Source: Oscillospiraceae bacterium
Lineage (GTDB): Bacteria > Bacillota > Clostridia > Oscillospirales > Oscillospiraceae
Length of the DNA stretch: 64,000 nt
Assembly (NCBI GenBank): GCA_017395085.1
Contig: JAFPWF010000001.1
Coordinates: forward strand, 1 to 64,000
Direction: 5' to 3'
Of this stretch, positions 1 through 8,137 are shown in pieces. Each line of letters begins with the position of its first letter. The first letter of the stretch is position 1. The notes beneath the pieces are model-generated. The model did not search any database and was not told the origin of the DNA. It saw only the letters and a program-made list of their open reading frames with translations. Made by a program: the position numbers and the translations under genes.

Positions 1-195
1 ACCAGCTTCTCCAACATTGTCAGCAACCGTGCCATTAGTTTTCTGTCCCCGTACTCGTTCTTTAGTGCGGCTGAGATTTCCAAATCTGGCTTTTATGAGT
101 TGGATTACTTGGGATGGTGTGTGCTGCTGTTTGCCCTGTTTTTGGTGCTTTCTTACGGTGTCTTTCTGAAAAAAGACATTCAGTTCCGCAGCTAA
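1..195 (+). CDS. ABC-2 type transporter permease, C-terminal fragment
   Basis: The first 64 codons belong to a reading frame open at the left edge and stopped by TAA at 193-195. The fragment contains a hydrophobic segment (LGWCVLLFALFLVLSYGVF) and ends in a short charged tail (KKDIQFRS), as in the last membrane helix of an ABC-2 permease. The next permease starts 12 bases later with a good ribosome-binding site, so the two probably form a heteromeric exporter. The ATPase would lie outside the window to the left. The family is inferred from context and hydrophobicity; the substrate is unknown. Confidence 0.6.
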   Translation, partial: TSFSNIVSNRAISFLSPYSFFSAAEISKSGFYELDYLGWCVLLFALFLVLSYGVFLKKDIQFRS

Positions 196-207
196 GGAGG
201 TGTGAAC

Positions 208-993
208 ATGAAAACATTGATTAAAAATGAGTTTCGTCAAACCAGAAAACTTTTGTTGATCTGGCTGGGAATCATGCTGCTTCTGTGCGGTTTCTGCTAT
301 TTTGAACTTCTGTCTCTACAGGATAGTCTGGATGAAATGGCAGCGATGGTCAGCCAATTTCCGAGACTGATCATGATTATGTTTGGAGTCAAAGGCGACT
401 TGACGACATCCACCGGCTGGTATGTGTGCATCTATTTCTGGGAGGGGCTGCTGGCGTTTCCTTATGCCATGTCTTTGGGACTGTCCTGTGTGGCAAAGGA
501 AAAGAAATTCGGAACATCGGAATACCTGTTCACAAAGCCAGTGAAGCGGAAAACCATTGTTCTGGCGAAGGTGATCGTTTCAGCAGTGAACCTGCTGGTG
601 TTCGCCCTGTTCAGTGGCGTGTGCAATTATTTCACAATTGTTCTTCCTTTGGGCGGTCTGGATCAGCCGGGAGCGGTGCTTTCCACAACGATGGGAATGT
701 TCTTTACCCAGATCCTCTTTTTTGCCCTGGGGCTGCTGTTTGCCAGCGTGCTCCTGTCCTATAGGGCTGCGGTGCGGACAGGAACAATTTCCATGCTGGC
801 TGCCTATGCGTTGGCCTTTACTGCCGAGTACACAGGTAATCATTTTCTGGACTATCTGACCCCATTGCGTTATTTTGATGTGTACGAGGTAGCACTGCAC
901 GGTTTCCACCTTCCCTATATCTTCTTAACAATCGTTGTGGCAGGCATTTGTGTCGCAGCTGCCCTGAAGCAATGGAAACGGCGGGAATTGTGA
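208..993 (+). CDS. ABC-2 type transporter permease subunit
   Basis: This 261-residue integral membrane protein has about six hydrophobic segments (residues near 15-35, 70-95, 120-150, 165-190, 195-215 and 235-255). It carries the cytoplasmic loop CVAKEKKFGTSEYLFTKP, in which a GT-x-EYLFTKPV pattern is typical of ABC-2 permeases. I start it at ATG 208 because AGGAGG (195-200) lies 7 bases upstream; the in-frame GTG at 202 is too close. With the fragment before it, it would form the membrane part of an exporter of unknown substrate. It could be cargo of the neighbouring mobile element. Confidence 0.8.
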   Translation: MKTLIKNEFRQTRKLLLIWLGIMLLLCGFCYFELLSLQDSLDEMAAMVSQFPRLIMIMFGVKGDLTTSTGWYVCIYFWEGLLAFPYAMSLGLSCVAKEKKFGTSEYLFTKPVKRKTIVLAKVIVSAVNLLVFALFSGVCNYFTIVLPLGGLDQPGAVLSTTMGMFFTQILFFALGLLFASVLLSYRAAVRTGTISMLAAYALAFTAEYTGNHFLDYLTPLRYFDVYEVALHGFHLPYIFLTIVVAGICVAAALKQWKRREL

Positions 994-1051
994 TTTTACA
1001 TGAATCGTGTATCTTGAAAAAGGCAGCTAACGATATATGGAGGAAATATTT

Positions 1052-1414
1052 ATGTTACGACCAAAAGAAGTAGTATGTAAATGGGTAGATGCGTTCAATA
1101 ATCACGATGTAGAAGCAATCGTGAGCTTGTACCATGATAACGCAACCAACCATCAAGTGACAAATGATCCCGTGATTGGGATAGATGCAATCCGAGAAAT
1201 GTTTACAACAGAATTTGCCACTGCCGATATGACTGCCATTGTAGAGAACATCTTTGAAGATGGACAGTGGGCGATTTTAGAATGGAAGGATCCTCTGGGA
1301 CTGCGGGGATGCGGCTTCTTCCATGTTGTAAATGGTAAAATTCTGTTCCAGAGAGGATATTGGGATAAGCTGTCCTTTTTGAAGCAGCATAATTTACCTA
1401 TTGAATCGTTGTGA
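1052..1414 (+). CDS. SnoaL/NTF2-like protein
   Basis: This 120-residue protein matches the SnoaL-like branch of the NTF2 fold. An N-terminal helix (VVCKWVDAFNNHDVEAIVSLY) is followed by the region ATNHQV, the turn GIDAIREMF, and a beta sheet ending GCGFFHVVNGKILFQRGYWD. Proteins of this fold are small-molecule binders, isomerases or hydrolases; no specific substrate can be read here. The start is ATG 1052, with GGAGG (1039-1043) 8 bases upstream. An in-frame ATG at 1037 overlaps that Shine-Dalgarno sequence and is less likely. It lies 58 bases after the permease and 38 before the kinase, probably in one transcript. Confidence 0.8.
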   Translation: MLRPKEVVCKWVDAFNNHDVEAIVSLYHDNATNHQVTNDPVIGIDAIREMFTTEFATADMTAIVENIFEDGQWAILEWKDPLGLRGCGFFHVVNGKILFQRGYWDKLSFLKQHNLPIESL

Positions 1415-1452
1415 AAAAGTGAACAAAGCACGAAGTTGAAGGGATCAGTAAA

Positions 1453-1998
1453 ATGGAGCGAGGAAGAATTATCGTAATTACAGGCCCTCCGGGAACTGGA
1501 AAATCGACAGTATCAGCTATTGTTGCGAAGGAATCCTGTATGGAAAAATCAGTGCATATGCATACCGATGATTTTTACCATTACCTGAGCAAAGGGGCAA
1601 TATTGCCGCATTTGCCGGAATCCAATGAGCAAAACCTGATTGTGATCGAGGCCTTTTTAGAAGCCGCAAAGCGTTATGCCCGTGGTGGATATGATGTAAT
1701 CGTGGATGGAATTATCGGCCCGTGGTTTTTGCAGCCTTGGTTAAATATCGTTCACGAAGGCTATGAAGTACATTATATCATTTTGAGAGCAAGCAAGGAG
1801 GAACCCCTGAACCGGGCGACTGGACGTTTGAAATTGGATAGCGAAACAAATACTGAATTGGTAGAAGTGATGTGGGAGCAATTCCATCATCTTGGAGTAT
1901 ATGAGCGGAATGCTATAGACACAACAAATGATTCGATTCAGGATACAGTTTCCGCAATAAACGAGAAAATTTCAAATAAAACAGCGTTGTTATTGTAA
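1453..1998 (+). CDS. P-loop small-molecule kinase-like ATPase
   Basis: This 181-residue protein opens with a Walker A loop, GPPGTGKST, at about residues 10-18. The segment HTDDFYHYL looks like a substrate-binding DD motif, VIVDGIIGPW resembles a Walker B strand, and RATGRLK could be a lid with arginines. This layout fits the shikimate/gluconate-kinase-like and phosphotransferase-type P-loop kinases, some of which inactivate antibiotics. The substrate cannot be deduced. An AAGGGA site precedes ATG 1453, and a strong terminator follows. It is probably the last gene of the small accessory operon that begins with the permeases. Confidence 0.75.
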   Translation: MERGRIIVITGPPGTGKSTVSAIVAKESCMEKSVHMHTDDFYHYLSKGAILPHLPESNEQNLIVIEAFLEAAKRYARGGYDVIVDGIIGPWFLQPWLNIVHEGYEVHYIILRASKEEPLNRATGRLKLDSETNTELVEVMWEQFHHLGVYERNAIDTTNDSIQDTVSAINEKISNKTALLL

Positions 1999-2018
1999 CG
2001 GAATACCACCAGCGAAAA

Positions 2019-2060
2019 ACCGCTGCTACATGGAATTAAAACCATGCGGCAGCGGCTTTT
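2019..2060. terminator. Rho-independent terminator between convergent genes
   Basis: CCGCTGC (2020-2026) pairs with GCAGCGG (2049-2055), with an inner stem CATGG/CCATG, followed by a T run on the plus strand. It ends the kinase transcript just before the 3' end of the convergent XRE gene. Confidence 0.8.
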
Positions 2061-2882
2061 TTATTTCCGGGCTTTATTCTTATGACTTGGGAAACTCTTT
2101 AACAACTTAGATTTCTTAAATATTCTCTTCATGGTGTCATGCTCGTCATCAAGAAGCTTATCGTAGTCAATTTGCAGTTCTTCGCAGAAGTAACGCCAGA
2201 ATTCTTCAATCGGATTACTCTTATATTTCATGGACTGCAAAAGACGCTGCATCTTTTTATCGTTGGAAGCAGGTCTTTCAATGGGAGCAGATTCCGTGGC
2301 GTTTTGGTGGTTCTCACGGATGCTGCGAATGACCCGATCCAGATCGCCGTGGATGTTATGGAAGAAGTATTCCTCTTCGTCGATGCGGGCAGCGTCCAGA
2401 ACCTGAACATACAGGTCGTTGCTCTCTGGGTTATGTTGTTGCACAATTTGGAGCCGAACCGCATTCAGCCAGTCGTTCATATTCTTAATCTGCATGGTGG
2501 CGATGCCGTCCACATAGATTTCGGTGTCGGTCATCAGCTTTAGAAAATCCGGGTGCTTTATCATCTCGCAGAGCAGACGGTTGTTGAGTCTGCCGCTTTT
2601 TAGAATATCCAAGGTTTCATCGTCCAGATGAAGCTCCGATATATCGTGATTCTGAACTTCACGGGATTCGGTGAGTCCCAGCAGCCAGTCGGTAGAAACA
2701 TGGTAGTATTCGGCAAGGATCACCAGATTTGTATGACTGATGTCTTTGTAATCATCGCTTTCATAGCTGCCCAGAGTGGATGAAGCGATTCCGGTTTCAT
2801 CTGCAAGCTGTTTCAGCGTGAATCCTTTTTCCACAACTCGCAAATCTTTTAGTTTTTCTTGTATTGATAAGCCTTTTTTCAT
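2061..2882 (-). CDS. XRE-family helix-turn-helix regulator of the mobile element
   Basis: This 273-residue protein has an N-terminal Cro/CI-type HTH (FTLKQLADETGIASSTLGSY) followed by AEYYHVSTDWLLGL, a classic XRE ending. The C-terminal 190 residues are helical and charged, with no recognised domain. I start at the complement of CAT 2880-2882, 8 bases after a GGAAGGAG site; an earlier in-frame Met (at 3011) has no such site. Transcribed away from the mobilization genes, it is the likely repressor of the element. An inverted repeat about 60 bases upstream may be its operator. Confidence 0.85.
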   Translation of the reverse strand: MKKGLSIQEKLKDLRVVEKGFTLKQLADETGIASSTLGSYESDDYKDISHTNLVILAEYYHVSTDWLLGLTESREVQNHDISELHLDDETLDILKSGRLNNRLLCEMIKHPDFLKLMTDTEIYVDGIATMQIKNMNDWLNAVRLQIVQQHNPESNDLYVQVLDAARIDEEEYFFHNIHGDLDRVIRSIRENHQNATESAPIERPASNDKKMQRLLQSMKYKSNPIEEFWRYFCEELQIDYDKLLDDEHDTMKRIFKKSKLLKSFPSHKNKARK

Positions 2883-2941
2883 GGCAAAATCTCCTTCCTG
2901 CGGCTGCATTTCTGCCGCTGTTTTCATTATATCATGCCTTG

Positions 2942-2955
2942 TCCACAATCGTGGA
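2942..2955. promoter_or_regulatory. Candidate operator for the XRE regulator
   Basis: TCCAC-AATC-GTGGA is a perfect 5-bp inverted repeat. It lies just upstream of a TATAAT-like -10 box that reads toward the XRE gene on the minus strand, near where the -35 region would be. That position suits an autoregulatory operator. Inference only. Confidence 0.4.
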
Positions 2956-3361
2956 AATTTTTGCTTTTTAGCAGAAAATCCTACTTTGCGGATATCCGGC
3001 ACGGGGGTCAAAAATGTTCCATAATGTAGTCAGTTCATCGATGGATTATTCCAATCGAATGACCGTCCTGATGGGATATGCTTCCCGGTGAAGCAGCGCA
3101 GTGACTATCGGCAGGAACATGGAGGAACCCTGATCGATACGAGCGTGCCAACGGAAGCAAAACGCCGCAGAGAAACTGGGGCAGGAACGACATCAGGGAA
3201 GCACGGCGAACTGACACAAAAAATGATACCGAAACACGACAAACTGACAGGGGGATAGTCTACCCTGTCAGCAATCCTTCGGGGATTTTTGCGCCTCTCC
3301 AAGGCGGTGTTTTGGCTAAAAATCGCCCCGAAACCATACACAAAATCGGGAGGATACCATT
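2956..3361. other. Intergenic region of the mobile element
   Basis: This region of about 400 bases has no convincing gene. A 25-codon ORF (3014-3091) has a weak GGGGG site. The inverted pair GACAGGG (3246-3252) and CCCTGTC (3263-3269) is followed by a small UUCG-type hairpin with a T run (3273-3290), a likely terminator. The plus-strand promoter for the RepA-like pair should lie between that hairpin and 3345, but I see no good consensus. Confidence 0.4.
3273..3290 (+). terminator. Small UUCG-loop terminator
   Basis: AATCC (3273-3277) pairs with GGATT (3283-3287) around a TTCGG loop and is followed by TTT. It could end a transcript arriving from the left before the mobilization operon begins. 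Confidence 0.5.
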
Positions 3362-3550
3362 GTGCCGAGAATGAGCCAAAAGAGGAAATTGGAACTGTCC
3401 TTTTTCCTGAATGACCGGGGGCGTGTCAGCTACAACAATCTGTGCCGGAAGTGCCAGCATGAATGCAGGCAGAGTTTCCGGGCAGTTGTGGTTGACTGCC
3501 CTCGTTATTTATCCAAACGAGCGAAGAAAAAGGAGAACCCAACCAAATGA
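3362..3550 (+). CDS. Small conserved-looking element protein with paired cysteines
   Basis: This 62-residue basic protein starts at GTG 3362, with GGGAGG (3348-3353) 8 bases upstream. Its middle, NLCRKCQHECRQSF, has the CxxC-x3-C arrangement of a small zinc ribbon, and its tail KRAKKKENPTK is strongly basic, suggesting nucleic-acid binding. The stop overlaps the start of the next gene (ATGA), so translation is probably coupled. I recognise no named family. Position suggests a role in replication or transfer of the element. Confidence 0.65.
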   Translation: MPRMSQKRKLELSFFLNDRGRVSYNNLCRKCQHECRQSFRAVVVDCPRYLSKRAKKKENPTK

Positions 3551-3888
3551 ATTTTGAATTTATGACGATAGACACACCGCTGCCGCCATGTATGCCCTTT
3601 CCCAGAGCGTTGCTGGGATTCCCGGTCAGCAGCACTGCTAAGGTCATGTACTGCCGGATGCTGGATGCCATGCTTTCAGATGGACAAGAGGACGAGAACG
3701 GCATCCTGTTTGTCTGTTTCCCTGTGACTGCAATAGCTGCCGCTCTGTCCAGAAGTTCCATGACGGTGAAGCGTTCTTTGAACGAGCTGGAAACCGCAGG
3801 ACTTATCATGCGGGTGCGCCGGGGCGTTGGAGAACCGAACAGGATTTATGTGCTGATTCCGAGAGAGGACGAAGATGTTTCCTCCTGA
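3547..3888 (+). CDS. RepA_N-like replication initiator / winged-helix protein
   Basis: This 113-residue protein resembles the N-terminal domain of Firmicutes replication initiator protein A. Its start FPRALLGFPVSSTAKVMYCRML is the typical RepA_N opening, followed by VCFPVTAIAAALSRSSMTVKRSLNELETAGLI, a winged-helix recognition unit, then RVRRGVGEPNRIYVLIP. It contains only the DNA-binding domain and lacks the C-terminal half of plasmid RepA, so it may control element copy or transcription rather than start plasmid replication. It is translationally coupled to the small cysteine protein upstream. Confidence 0.8.
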   Translation: MNFEFMTIDTPLPPCMPFPRALLGFPVSSTAKVMYCRMLDAMLSDGQEDENGILFVCFPVTAIAAALSRSSMTVKRSLNELETAGLIMRVRRGVGEPNRIYVLIPREDEDVSS

Positions 3889-3901
3889 GTTCGCTTGAAA
3901 G

Positions 3902-3920
3902 CTCTCAACGCTGTTGAGAG
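3902..3920. repeat. Perfect inverted repeat
   Basis: CTCTCAAC-GCT-GTTGAGAG is an 8-bp perfect inverted repeat 14 bases after the RepA-like stop. It has no T run, so it is more likely a protein-binding site or mRNA hairpin than a terminator. Confidence 0.5.
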
Positions 3921-3953
3921 AAAATCGAATGTGACCGCCAAGGTCAGATGAGA

Positions 3954-4004
3954 AGCCGCTGTCAGTTTATGCGTGAATGCAAAATCCGGCAGCGGCTATT
4001 TTTC
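3954..4004 (+). terminator. Terminator after the RepA-like gene
   Basis: AGCCGCTG (3954-3961) pairs with CAGCGGCT (3990-3997) and is followed by ATTTTT. It separates the RepA-like pair from the mobilization operon. Confidence 0.65.
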
Positions 4005-4173
4005 GGAAGTCCCTTGGGGAGTTGCGAAAAAGCCGAAGAAGCTGAAAGGAGCCATGGAGGAAATAGCGAGGTTCAGGTTTTTCGGGCAGGAGTACAGAGG
4101 GCGCAGCCCTTTGTGCATGGGTACAGGGAATGCAATACCCCTGTGCAGGTCAAGGGCGGCAGCCTTGCCCAGT

Positions 4174-4215
4174 TAAGTGGCGTTGCGCCGCTTAGTACTG
4201 GGTATTACTTGGCGC
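4174..4215 (+). other. Candidate origin of transfer (oriT) for the MobV relaxase
   Basis: TAAGTGGCG (4174-4182) and CGCCGCTTA (4186-4194) form a near-perfect 9-bp inverted repeat (one G-T pair) around a TTG loop, followed by GTACTGGGTATT. A hairpin next to a conserved single-stranded stretch, about 100 bases before the relaxase start, is the usual layout of a relaxase nick region. More short hairpins follow (GCAGC-TTC-GCTGC near 4231). The exact nick site cannot be set by eye. Confidence 0.4.
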
Positions 4216-4290
4216 AGAAATGCAGCAAGGAAGCAGCTTCGCTGCCCCTCCCCCTGCGGGGAAAATCTTTAAAAAACGGAGGAACCAAAT

Positions 4291-5565
4291 TTGAAACTGA
4301 CAAAACACAACGGTCGTGCCGGAAAGAATGGCGTTTACAATCCCAAGCACAATGACCGTAATTTTGATGTGAGCAACAGCGAGCACATTGACGAGCAGCG
4401 AGCCGAACACAACATCTACTGGGACTGCTACAACGGTTATCGGCAGCTGGCAGAAAAGAACAGTGACGAGATTGAGCTGGCTTCTACTTTTGAAGAAGTC
4501 GAGCAGATTTATTATCACACCCATTATTCTGATTACACGGACGGACAGAATGCCCGTAATGAAAAGAACCGACACACGGAGCGCAACCGCACTACAGATG
4601 AAATCCTGAAAAATAAAAAGACCTGCCCGGAGGAAAGTTTGCTCCAAATCGGAAAGATGGAGGAACACGCTTCTGCGGAAACCCTCTTTCTGGTGGCTAC
4701 GGAATTTTTTGCGGAGCTGGAAAGACGCTTCGGCTCCCATGTCCACATTTTGGACTGGGCATTGCACATTGATGAAAGCACGCCTCACATCCATGAACGT
4801 CATGTCTTTGACTGTGAAAATCAGTACGGGGAGCTTTGTCCCCAGCAGGAGAAAGCTTTGGAAGCCCTTGGCTTTGAACTGCCGGAGCCGGACAAGAAGC
4901 TGGGTCGCCACAACAATAGAAAAATGGTCTATGATGCCGCCTGCCGGGCTTTGCTGTTCGATATTTGCAGGAAGCACGGATTGCAGCTGGAGGAGGAGCC
5001 GGAGTACGGCGGTCGCAAGTATCTGGAAAAGCAGGACTTCATTCTTGCCAAGCAGAAGGAGCAGCTGGTGGCTCAGTCTCAGACGATTCAGGAGCAGGAA
5101 GCCGTCATTCAGGAAAAGGAAGAAAAGCTGGACGAGCTGACCTTGAAGCTGGATGATGTGGAAGCTCTGATTGATGATGTTTCCGAGATTGCCTATGATA
5201 AGGCGGTGGAGGTTGTGACCGATACCGTCAGGGTGGAAACACACAAGCAGGACATTCAGCTGGTGGAGGAAACAAAGTCCTGGCTGCTGTCCCCAGAGCG
5301 CAAGGCTCCCAAAAAGGAGCGGGAGTACGCTGCCGCCCGACTGGACAATGTGGTTTCCAAAATCACCAAAGCCATGCAGACAGCTCTTAGTGTAATGAAG
5401 GCTGCGCTGACGAAGCCGGAGGTCAGGAAAGCAAACACCCAGCAAATTAAAGAAAAAGCCAGAACTTCCATTTATGAAATGCTGAACCGCAACAAGGCGA
5501 TTGTGGCGGCTGAGGATGCCGCACGGAAAAAGGAAACTCACAAAAAGCAGAATATGGAACGCTAA
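4291..5565 (+). CDS. mobV: MobV-family relaxase (plasmid recombination/mobilization enzyme)
   Basis: This 424-residue protein has the MobV/Pre signature HIDESTPHIH, with H159, H166 and H168 as metal ligands beside D161-E162, and an N-terminal region with NPKHNDRNFDVSNSEHID. The C-terminal half (residues 230-420) is mostly charged coiled coil, as in other MobV proteins. It should nick oriT and lead strand transfer when a helper conjugation system is present. The start is TTG 4291, since GGAGG (4278-4282) is 8 bases upstream and no ATG fits. The primase gene follows after 64 bases. Confidence 0.92.
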   Translation: MKLTKHNGRAGKNGVYNPKHNDRNFDVSNSEHIDEQRAEHNIYWDCYNGYRQLAEKNSDEIELASTFEEVEQIYYHTHYSDYTDGQNARNEKNRHTERNRTTDEILKNKKTCPEESLLQIGKMEEHASAETLFLVATEFFAELERRFGSHVHILDWALHIDESTPHIHERHVFDCENQYGELCPQQEKALEALGFELPEPDKKLGRHNNRKMVYDAACRALLFDICRKHGLQLEEEPEYGGRKYLEKQDFILAKQKEQLVAQSQTIQEQEAVIQEKEEKLDELTLKLDDVEALIDDVSEIAYDKAVEVVTDTVRVETHKQDIQLVEETKSWLLSPERKAPKKEREYAAARLDNVVSKITKAMQTALSVMKAALTKPEVRKANTQQIKEKARTSIYEMLNRNKAIVAAEDAARKKETHKKQNMER

Positions 5566-5629
5566 CAGGCACTTGCCATTTTCGTATTGAGAATGTCAGG
5601 TGCCTTTCCTATTTTCAGGAGGAAATGAT

Positions 5630-6268
5630 TTGAATGTATTTGAAACAGTCAAGCAGTCTGTGACCACCCGGCAGGCTGCGGAACACTACGGAATCCGGGT
5701 AGGCAGAAACGGAATGGCTTGCTGCCCGTTCCACAACGACAAGACCCCCAGCATGAAGCTGGACAGGCGTTACCACTGCTTCGGCTGTGGGGCAGATGGG
5801 GATGTGATTGACTTCACAGCGGCTCTTTATGGGCTGGGAAAGAAGGAAGCTGCTGTACAATTGGTAAGTGATTTTGGACTGTCCTACGAGGACAGGAAGC
5901 CCCCGGACAAGAGAAGGAAGCCCAAAGGAAAATCCCCGGAGATACAATTCAGGGAAGCGCAAGCCCGCTGCTTCCGTGTTCTTGCTGACTATCTTCATCT
6001 GCTGGAACGGTGGAAGGTAAAGTATGCACCAAATCAGCCGGATGGGGAATGGCATCCCCGGTTTGTGGAAGCCTTACAGAAAATCAGCCATGTGGAATAT
6101 CTGCTGGACACGCTGCTGTCCGGCGATACGGAGGAACGGGCGCAGATTATGACTGAATACGGAAAGGATGTGATAGAGCTTGAAAAACGATTATCAGAAC
6201 TTGCCGCCCCAGATGCAGCAAGCCGTGAAAAATACAGTAAACGCCATGCAGCCGCCCCGGAGCGTTGA
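5630..6268 (+). CDS. CHC2 zinc-finger primase-like protein
   Basis: This 212-residue protein has a DnaG-type zinc-binding domain: C32-P-F-H35 followed by C50-F-G-C53, with the flanks NDKTPSMKLDRRYHCFGCG and GDVIDFTAALYG. The catalytic TOPRIM domain of full primases is absent; the C-terminal half is helical. The start is TTG 5630, 7 bases after AGGAGG (5617-5622), the second TTG start in this operon. Such proteins pair with VapE helicases in mobile elements and help replicate the excised DNA. Its 3' end overlaps the VapE gene by 89 bases. Confidence 0.88.
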   Translation: MNVFETVKQSVTTRQAAEHYGIRVGRNGMACCPFHNDKTPSMKLDRRYHCFGCGADGDVIDFTAALYGLGKKEAAVQLVSDFGLSYEDRKPPDKRRKPKGKSPEIQFREAQARCFRVLADYLHLLERWKVKYAPNQPDGEWHPRFVEALQKISHVEYLLDTLLSGDTEERAQIMTEYGKDVIELEKRLSELAAPDAASREKYSKRHAAAPER

Positions 6269-7574
6269 AGAAGTGAAAGCTGAATTGGAAAGCACGGAGA
6301 AGGGCGGTGTCCGGCAGAGCATCCGCAACTGTCTGACAGTGTTCCAGCGTGACCCGGTGCTTGCCGGGGCCATTGCCTATAACATCCTGACTGACCGCAA
6401 GGACATTATAAAGCCCATCGGCTATCACAGGACTGGTACAGCCTTGACAGATACGGATATGAAATATCTGCTGCTCTATTTGGAAGAAAATTATGGGCTG
6501 ACCAGTGAGAAAAAGATTGAAAACGCCATCGGGATCGTGGCGAATGAAAATAAGTACCATCCAATCCGGGACTGCCTGAACAGCCTTGCGTGGGACGGAA
6601 CGGAGCGCATCCGATATGCCCTGCACCACTTCCTTGGAGCTGAGGTCAGCGAGTATAGCTATGAAGCCTTGAAGCTGTTTATGCTGGGGGCGATTACGAG
6701 GGCATTCAAGCCCGGCAGCAAGTTTGAAATCATGCTTTGTCTGGTAGGCGGTCAGGGAGCGGGTAAGTCTACCTTCTTCCGGCTGCTGGCTCTCCGGGAC
6801 GAGTGGTTTTCGGATGACCTTCGCAAGCTGGACGATGACAATGTGTATCGCAAGCTGCAAGGTCACTGGATTATCGAAATGTCCGAGATGATGGCAACCG
6901 CCAACGCCAAGAGCATTGAGGAAATCAAGTCCTTCCTGAGCCGCCAGAAGGAGGTTTACAAAATCCCCTACGAAACCCACCCGGCAGACAGACCGAGACA
7001 GTGTGTATTCGGCGGCACCTCCAACGCTCTCGACTTCCTGCCCCTTGACCGTTCCGGCAATCGCCGCTTTATTCCGGTCATGGTGTACCCGGAGCGGTCG
7101 GAGGTTCACATTTTGGAGGACGAAGCTGCTTCCAGAGCCTACATCCGGCAGATGTGGGCAGAAGCCATGGAAATTTACCGCAGCGGAAACTTCAAGCTGA
7201 AATTCAGCCCGGAAATGGCAAAGTACCTGAAAGAGCATCAGCGGGACTTCATGCCGGAGGACACGAAAGCCGGACAGATTCAGGCCTATCTGGACAAGTA
7301 CACCGGGGACACGGTCTGCTCCAAGCAGCTCTACAAGGAAGCCCTGAACCACACTTTTGACGAGCCGAAACAATGGGAAATCCGGGAGGTCAATGAGATT
7401 ATGAACCAGTGCATTACTGGCTGGCGTTATTTCTCCAATCCGAGGATGTTCGTAGGATTCGGCAGACAAAAGGGCTGGGAGCGTGAAAAGACAGCAACGG
7501 ACAATGGCAACCCGTCCGACAAAATCCCTGACGGGTTTGTGGAGATAACGGAGCAGATTGAGCTACCATTCTGA
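6180..7574 (+). CDS. VapE-family P-loop ATPase/helicase of the mobile element
   Basis: This 464-residue protein carries GGQGAGKS (residues 190-197, K196) followed by FFRLLA, a Walker B region GHWIIEMSEM, and the sensor-like FGGTSNALDFLPLDRSGNRRF. This is the virulence-associated protein E superfamily-3 helicase-like domain. VapE proteins in phages and integrative elements unwind DNA during replication of the excised form. The best start is TTG 6180, which overlaps the primase frame; its ribosome site is weak, so Met at 6213 is an alternative. It probably works with the CHC2 protein. Confidence 0.88.
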   Translation: MKNDYQNLPPQMQQAVKNTVNAMQPPRSVEEVKAELESTEKGGVRQSIRNCLTVFQRDPVLAGAIAYNILTDRKDIIKPIGYHRTGTALTDTDMKYLLLYLEENYGLTSEKKIENAIGIVANENKYHPIRDCLNSLAWDGTERIRYALHHFLGAEVSEYSYEALKLFMLGAITRAFKPGSKFEIMLCLVGGQGAGKSTFFRLLALRDEWFSDDLRKLDDDNVYRKLQGHWIIEMSEMMATANAKSIEEIKSFLSRQKEVYKIPYETHPADRPRQCVFGGTSNALDFLPLDRSGNRRFIPVMVYPERSEVHILEDEAASRAYIRQMWAEAMEIYRSGNFKLKFSPEMAKYLKEHQRDFMPEDTKAGQIQAYLDKYTGDTVCSKQLYKEALNHTFDEPKQWEIREVNEIMNQCITGWRYFSNPRMFVGFGRQKGWEREKTATDNGNPSDKIPDGFVEITEQIELPF

Positions 7575-7583
7575 AAATGACAG

Positions 7584-7760
7584 CCCGTTGCCCTCTTTGT
7601 TGCAATCCCGTTGCCGACCCGGTTGCCGGGAAAAGCCTTGATTTCCAACGCTTTTTTCCTTCTGACAACCAAAACAACAGAAAAATAAAAGAAAAGTAAA
7701 TAGATAACCAAAAGCCAGATGGAGAATGTATTTGAGGTCTTTTGAAGTCCGTTGCCGGAC
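7584..7760. repeat. Cluster of GTTGCC repeats between VapE and excisionase genes
   Basis: CCCGTTGCC occurs at 7584-7592 and 7607-7615. The palindrome CCCGG-TTG-CCGGG lies at 7618-7630, and GTCC-GTTGCC-GGAC at 7747-7760. The 235-base gap between genes holds no ORF of its own on the plus strand. Repeats of one hexamer with palindromic flanks could bind the replication proteins encoded just upstream. The middle of the gap (7640-7740) is AT-rich. Confidence 0.45.
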
Positions 7761-7809
7761 TTCGTTGCTGACCGTTCTCTGCCTGGCACATTTCATTTAT
7801 GGAGGATAA

Positions 7810-8022
7810 ATGCCTATGACGAAAAATATGGAGATTCCTGTTTGGCGCAGATATACGCTGACCATTGAAGAAGCTGCCGGATATTACCACATCGGAGAAG
7901 GAAAGCTGCGGATGCTCATTGACGGGCATCCCAACGAGGATTTCTATGTGATGAACGGAAACCGTGCCCTCATTAAGCGTGAGAAATTCGAGCGGTATCT
8001 GGATCAGGCAACGGCAGTATAA
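7810..8022 (+). CDS. xis: Excisionase (Tn916 Xis type)
   Basis: This 70-residue basic protein follows the Tn916 excisionase pattern: VPIW-like EIPVWRRYTLTIEEAAGYYHIGEGKLRMLI, an MerR-type winged HTH, then NGNRALIKREKFERYLD. It bends DNA at the element ends and directs the integrase toward excision. GGAGG (7801-7805) precedes ATG 7810 by only 4 bases, so ATG 7816 (spacing 10) may be the true start. It stands immediately before the integrase gene, as in Tn916. Confidence 0.9.
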   Translation: MPMTKNMEIPVWRRYTLTIEEAAGYYHIGEGKLRMLIDGHPNEDFYVMNGNRALIKREKFERYLDQATAV

Positions 8023-8137
8023 AAAAGTGCTTGGCAGAATTGCCGATTTCCTATGATAGACCTATACGGAGAGCCAAACTTGTGCTATTATAACGGTGCA
8101 AGTCTGGCTCTCCTTTTACAGTAAAGGAGAGATTTCA

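Noticed and set aside
3948..4355. Plus-strand frame in the putative oriT region
   Set aside because: It is arginine- and cysteine-rich with no ribosome site, spans a terminator and several hairpins, and overlaps the start of mobV.
4192..5541. 449-codon open frame antisense to mobV
   Set aside because: It has no ribosome site or recognisable domain, and it mirrors the codon structure of the relaxase gene on the other strand.
6147..7469. 440-codon open frame antisense to the VapE gene
   Set aside because: The VapE frame has clear motifs; the antisense frame has none and no start signal.
7414..7929. Minus-strand frames between VapE and xis
   Set aside because: They run across the 3' end of VapE and the xis start, with no ribosome site; composition looks random.
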